Source: Bacillota bacterium (GTDB taxonomy: Bacteria > Bacillota > Clostridia > Christensenellales > Aristaeellaceae). Taken from it: a stretch of DNA of 14,190 nucleotides. Location: contig JAEVYX010000129.1 in the NCBI GenBank assembly GCA_023392515.1, forward strand, positions 1 to 14,190, given 5' to 3'. A program made the translations under genes and the position numbers. A model generated the notes under the pieces. It saw only the letters and a program-made list of their open reading frames with translations, did not search any database and was not told where the DNA came from. Below, piece by piece: positions 13,661 to 14,190 of the stretch (the stretch's first letter is position 1; each line of letters begins with the position of its first letter).

Positions 13661-14190
13661 ATGAAAAAAGCAAGGATGATCCTGGACCGCGATTTTTCAA
13701 TCGGGCAGATTGACAAGCGCCTTTATGGTTCCTTCATCGAGCATCTTGGACGTGCCGTATACGGCGGTATCTATGAGCCCGGCCACCCGGCTGCCGACAG
13801 CAACGGCTTCCGGCGGGATGTGATCGAGCTGGTCCGCAAACTGGATGTGCCCATTGTGCGGTATCCGGGCGGCAATTTTGTCTCTGGATACAACTGGGAG
13901 GATTCCATAGGCCCCCGGGAAACCCGCCCCCGCCGGCTGGACCTTGCCTGGGCTACCACCGAGACCAACGAGGTTGGTTTGCATGAGTTTGTGCAGTGGG
14001 CCAAGGACGCGGGCACCGAGGTGATGTATGCGGTCAATCTGGGCACCAAGGGGCCGGACGAAGCCCGCAATGTTGTGGAGTATTCCAACCACAGGGGCGG
14101 TACGTACTGGAGTGACCTGCGCGCAAAAAACGGCGTCAAGGATCCCTTTGGCATCAAGCTCTGGTGCTTGGGCAACGAGATGGACGGCCC
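13661..14190 (+). CDS. GH51 alpha-L-arabinofuranosidase, 3'-truncated by window edge
   Basis: An open frame starting at ATG 13661 after AGAGGAG and running off the window; 176 complete codons are visible out of roughly 500 in the family. The N-terminus has no signal peptide (KKARMILDRDFSIGQIDKRLYG), so it is a cytoplasmic enzyme. GH51 landmarks are GSFIEHLGRAVYGGIYEPG near residues 23-41, VRYPGGNFVSGYNWEDSIGP near 66-85, and the start of GNEMDGP, whose Glu173 is the predicted acid/base. The nucleophile and C-terminal domain lie outside. It should release terminal arabinofuranose from imported arabino-oligosaccharides. Operator site 2 lies just upstream, placing it under the adjacent LacI regulator together with the divergent transporter. 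The family call is strong; whether it prefers arabinan or arabinoxylan fragments is unknown. Confidence 0.95.
   Translation, partial: MKKARMILDRDFSIGQIDKRLYGSFIEHLGRAVYGGIYEPGHPAADSNGFRRDVIELVRKLDVPIVRYPGGNFVSGYNWEDSIGPRETRPRRLDLAWATTETNEVGLHEFVQWAKDAGTEVMYAVNLGTKGPDEARNVVEYSNHRGGTYWSDLRAKNGVKDPFGIKLWCLGNEMDG

Overview
The window looks like a chromosomal stretch from a Gram-positive, moderately GC-rich gut-type clostridium (Bacillota). Evidence: AGGAGG-type ribosome binding sites, sugar-uptake operons of the solute-binding-protein plus two-permease type, LacI-family regulators, cytoplasmic glycoside hydrolases, and intrinsic terminators with T-tracts. The species cannot be named from the sequence. 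Both solute-binding proteins have plain signal-peptidase-I signals rather than lipoprotein signals, which is unusual for a classical Gram-positive.

Region 1 (1-7312, + strand) is a sugar-utilisation operon: the 3' part of a LacI-type regulator, an extracellular solute-binding protein, a ~510-bp gap holding a hairpin and a large nested inverted-repeat element, two MalF/MalG-type permeases (overlapping by 17 nt), and two tandem GH30-family glycoside hydrolases without signal peptides. A strong terminator at 7270-7312 closes it. The inferred job is import of a glycoside or oligosaccharide followed by hydrolysis in the cytoplasm; the sugar is not identifiable.

Region 2 (7313-8980) is an insertion-like island. 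It holds a second copy of the repeat core seen in the region 1 gap, a row of GC-rich hairpins ending in a T-tract, and a monocistronic pirin-family gene with its own promoter, followed by several hairpins between convergent genes.

Region 3 (8983-14190) is a second sugar locus. A solute-binding protein and two permeases lie on the - strand. Divergent from them, on the + strand, are a complete LacI-family regulator and the start of a GH51 alpha-L-arabinofuranosidase that runs off the window. A near-identical palindrome (core CATTAACGTTAATG) lies in the promoter of the transporter operon and again at the predicted start of transcription of the GH51 gene. This makes a compact, testable two-operator regulon, probably for arabinose-containing oligosaccharides. 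No ATPase is encoded in either transport operon, so both probably use a shared MsmX/MsmK-type ATPase encoded elsewhere.

I saw no tRNA, rRNA, CRISPR array, transposase or phage gene. I found no convincing new defence or enzymatic system; the most interesting unexplained items are the two related structured repeats and the paired operators.
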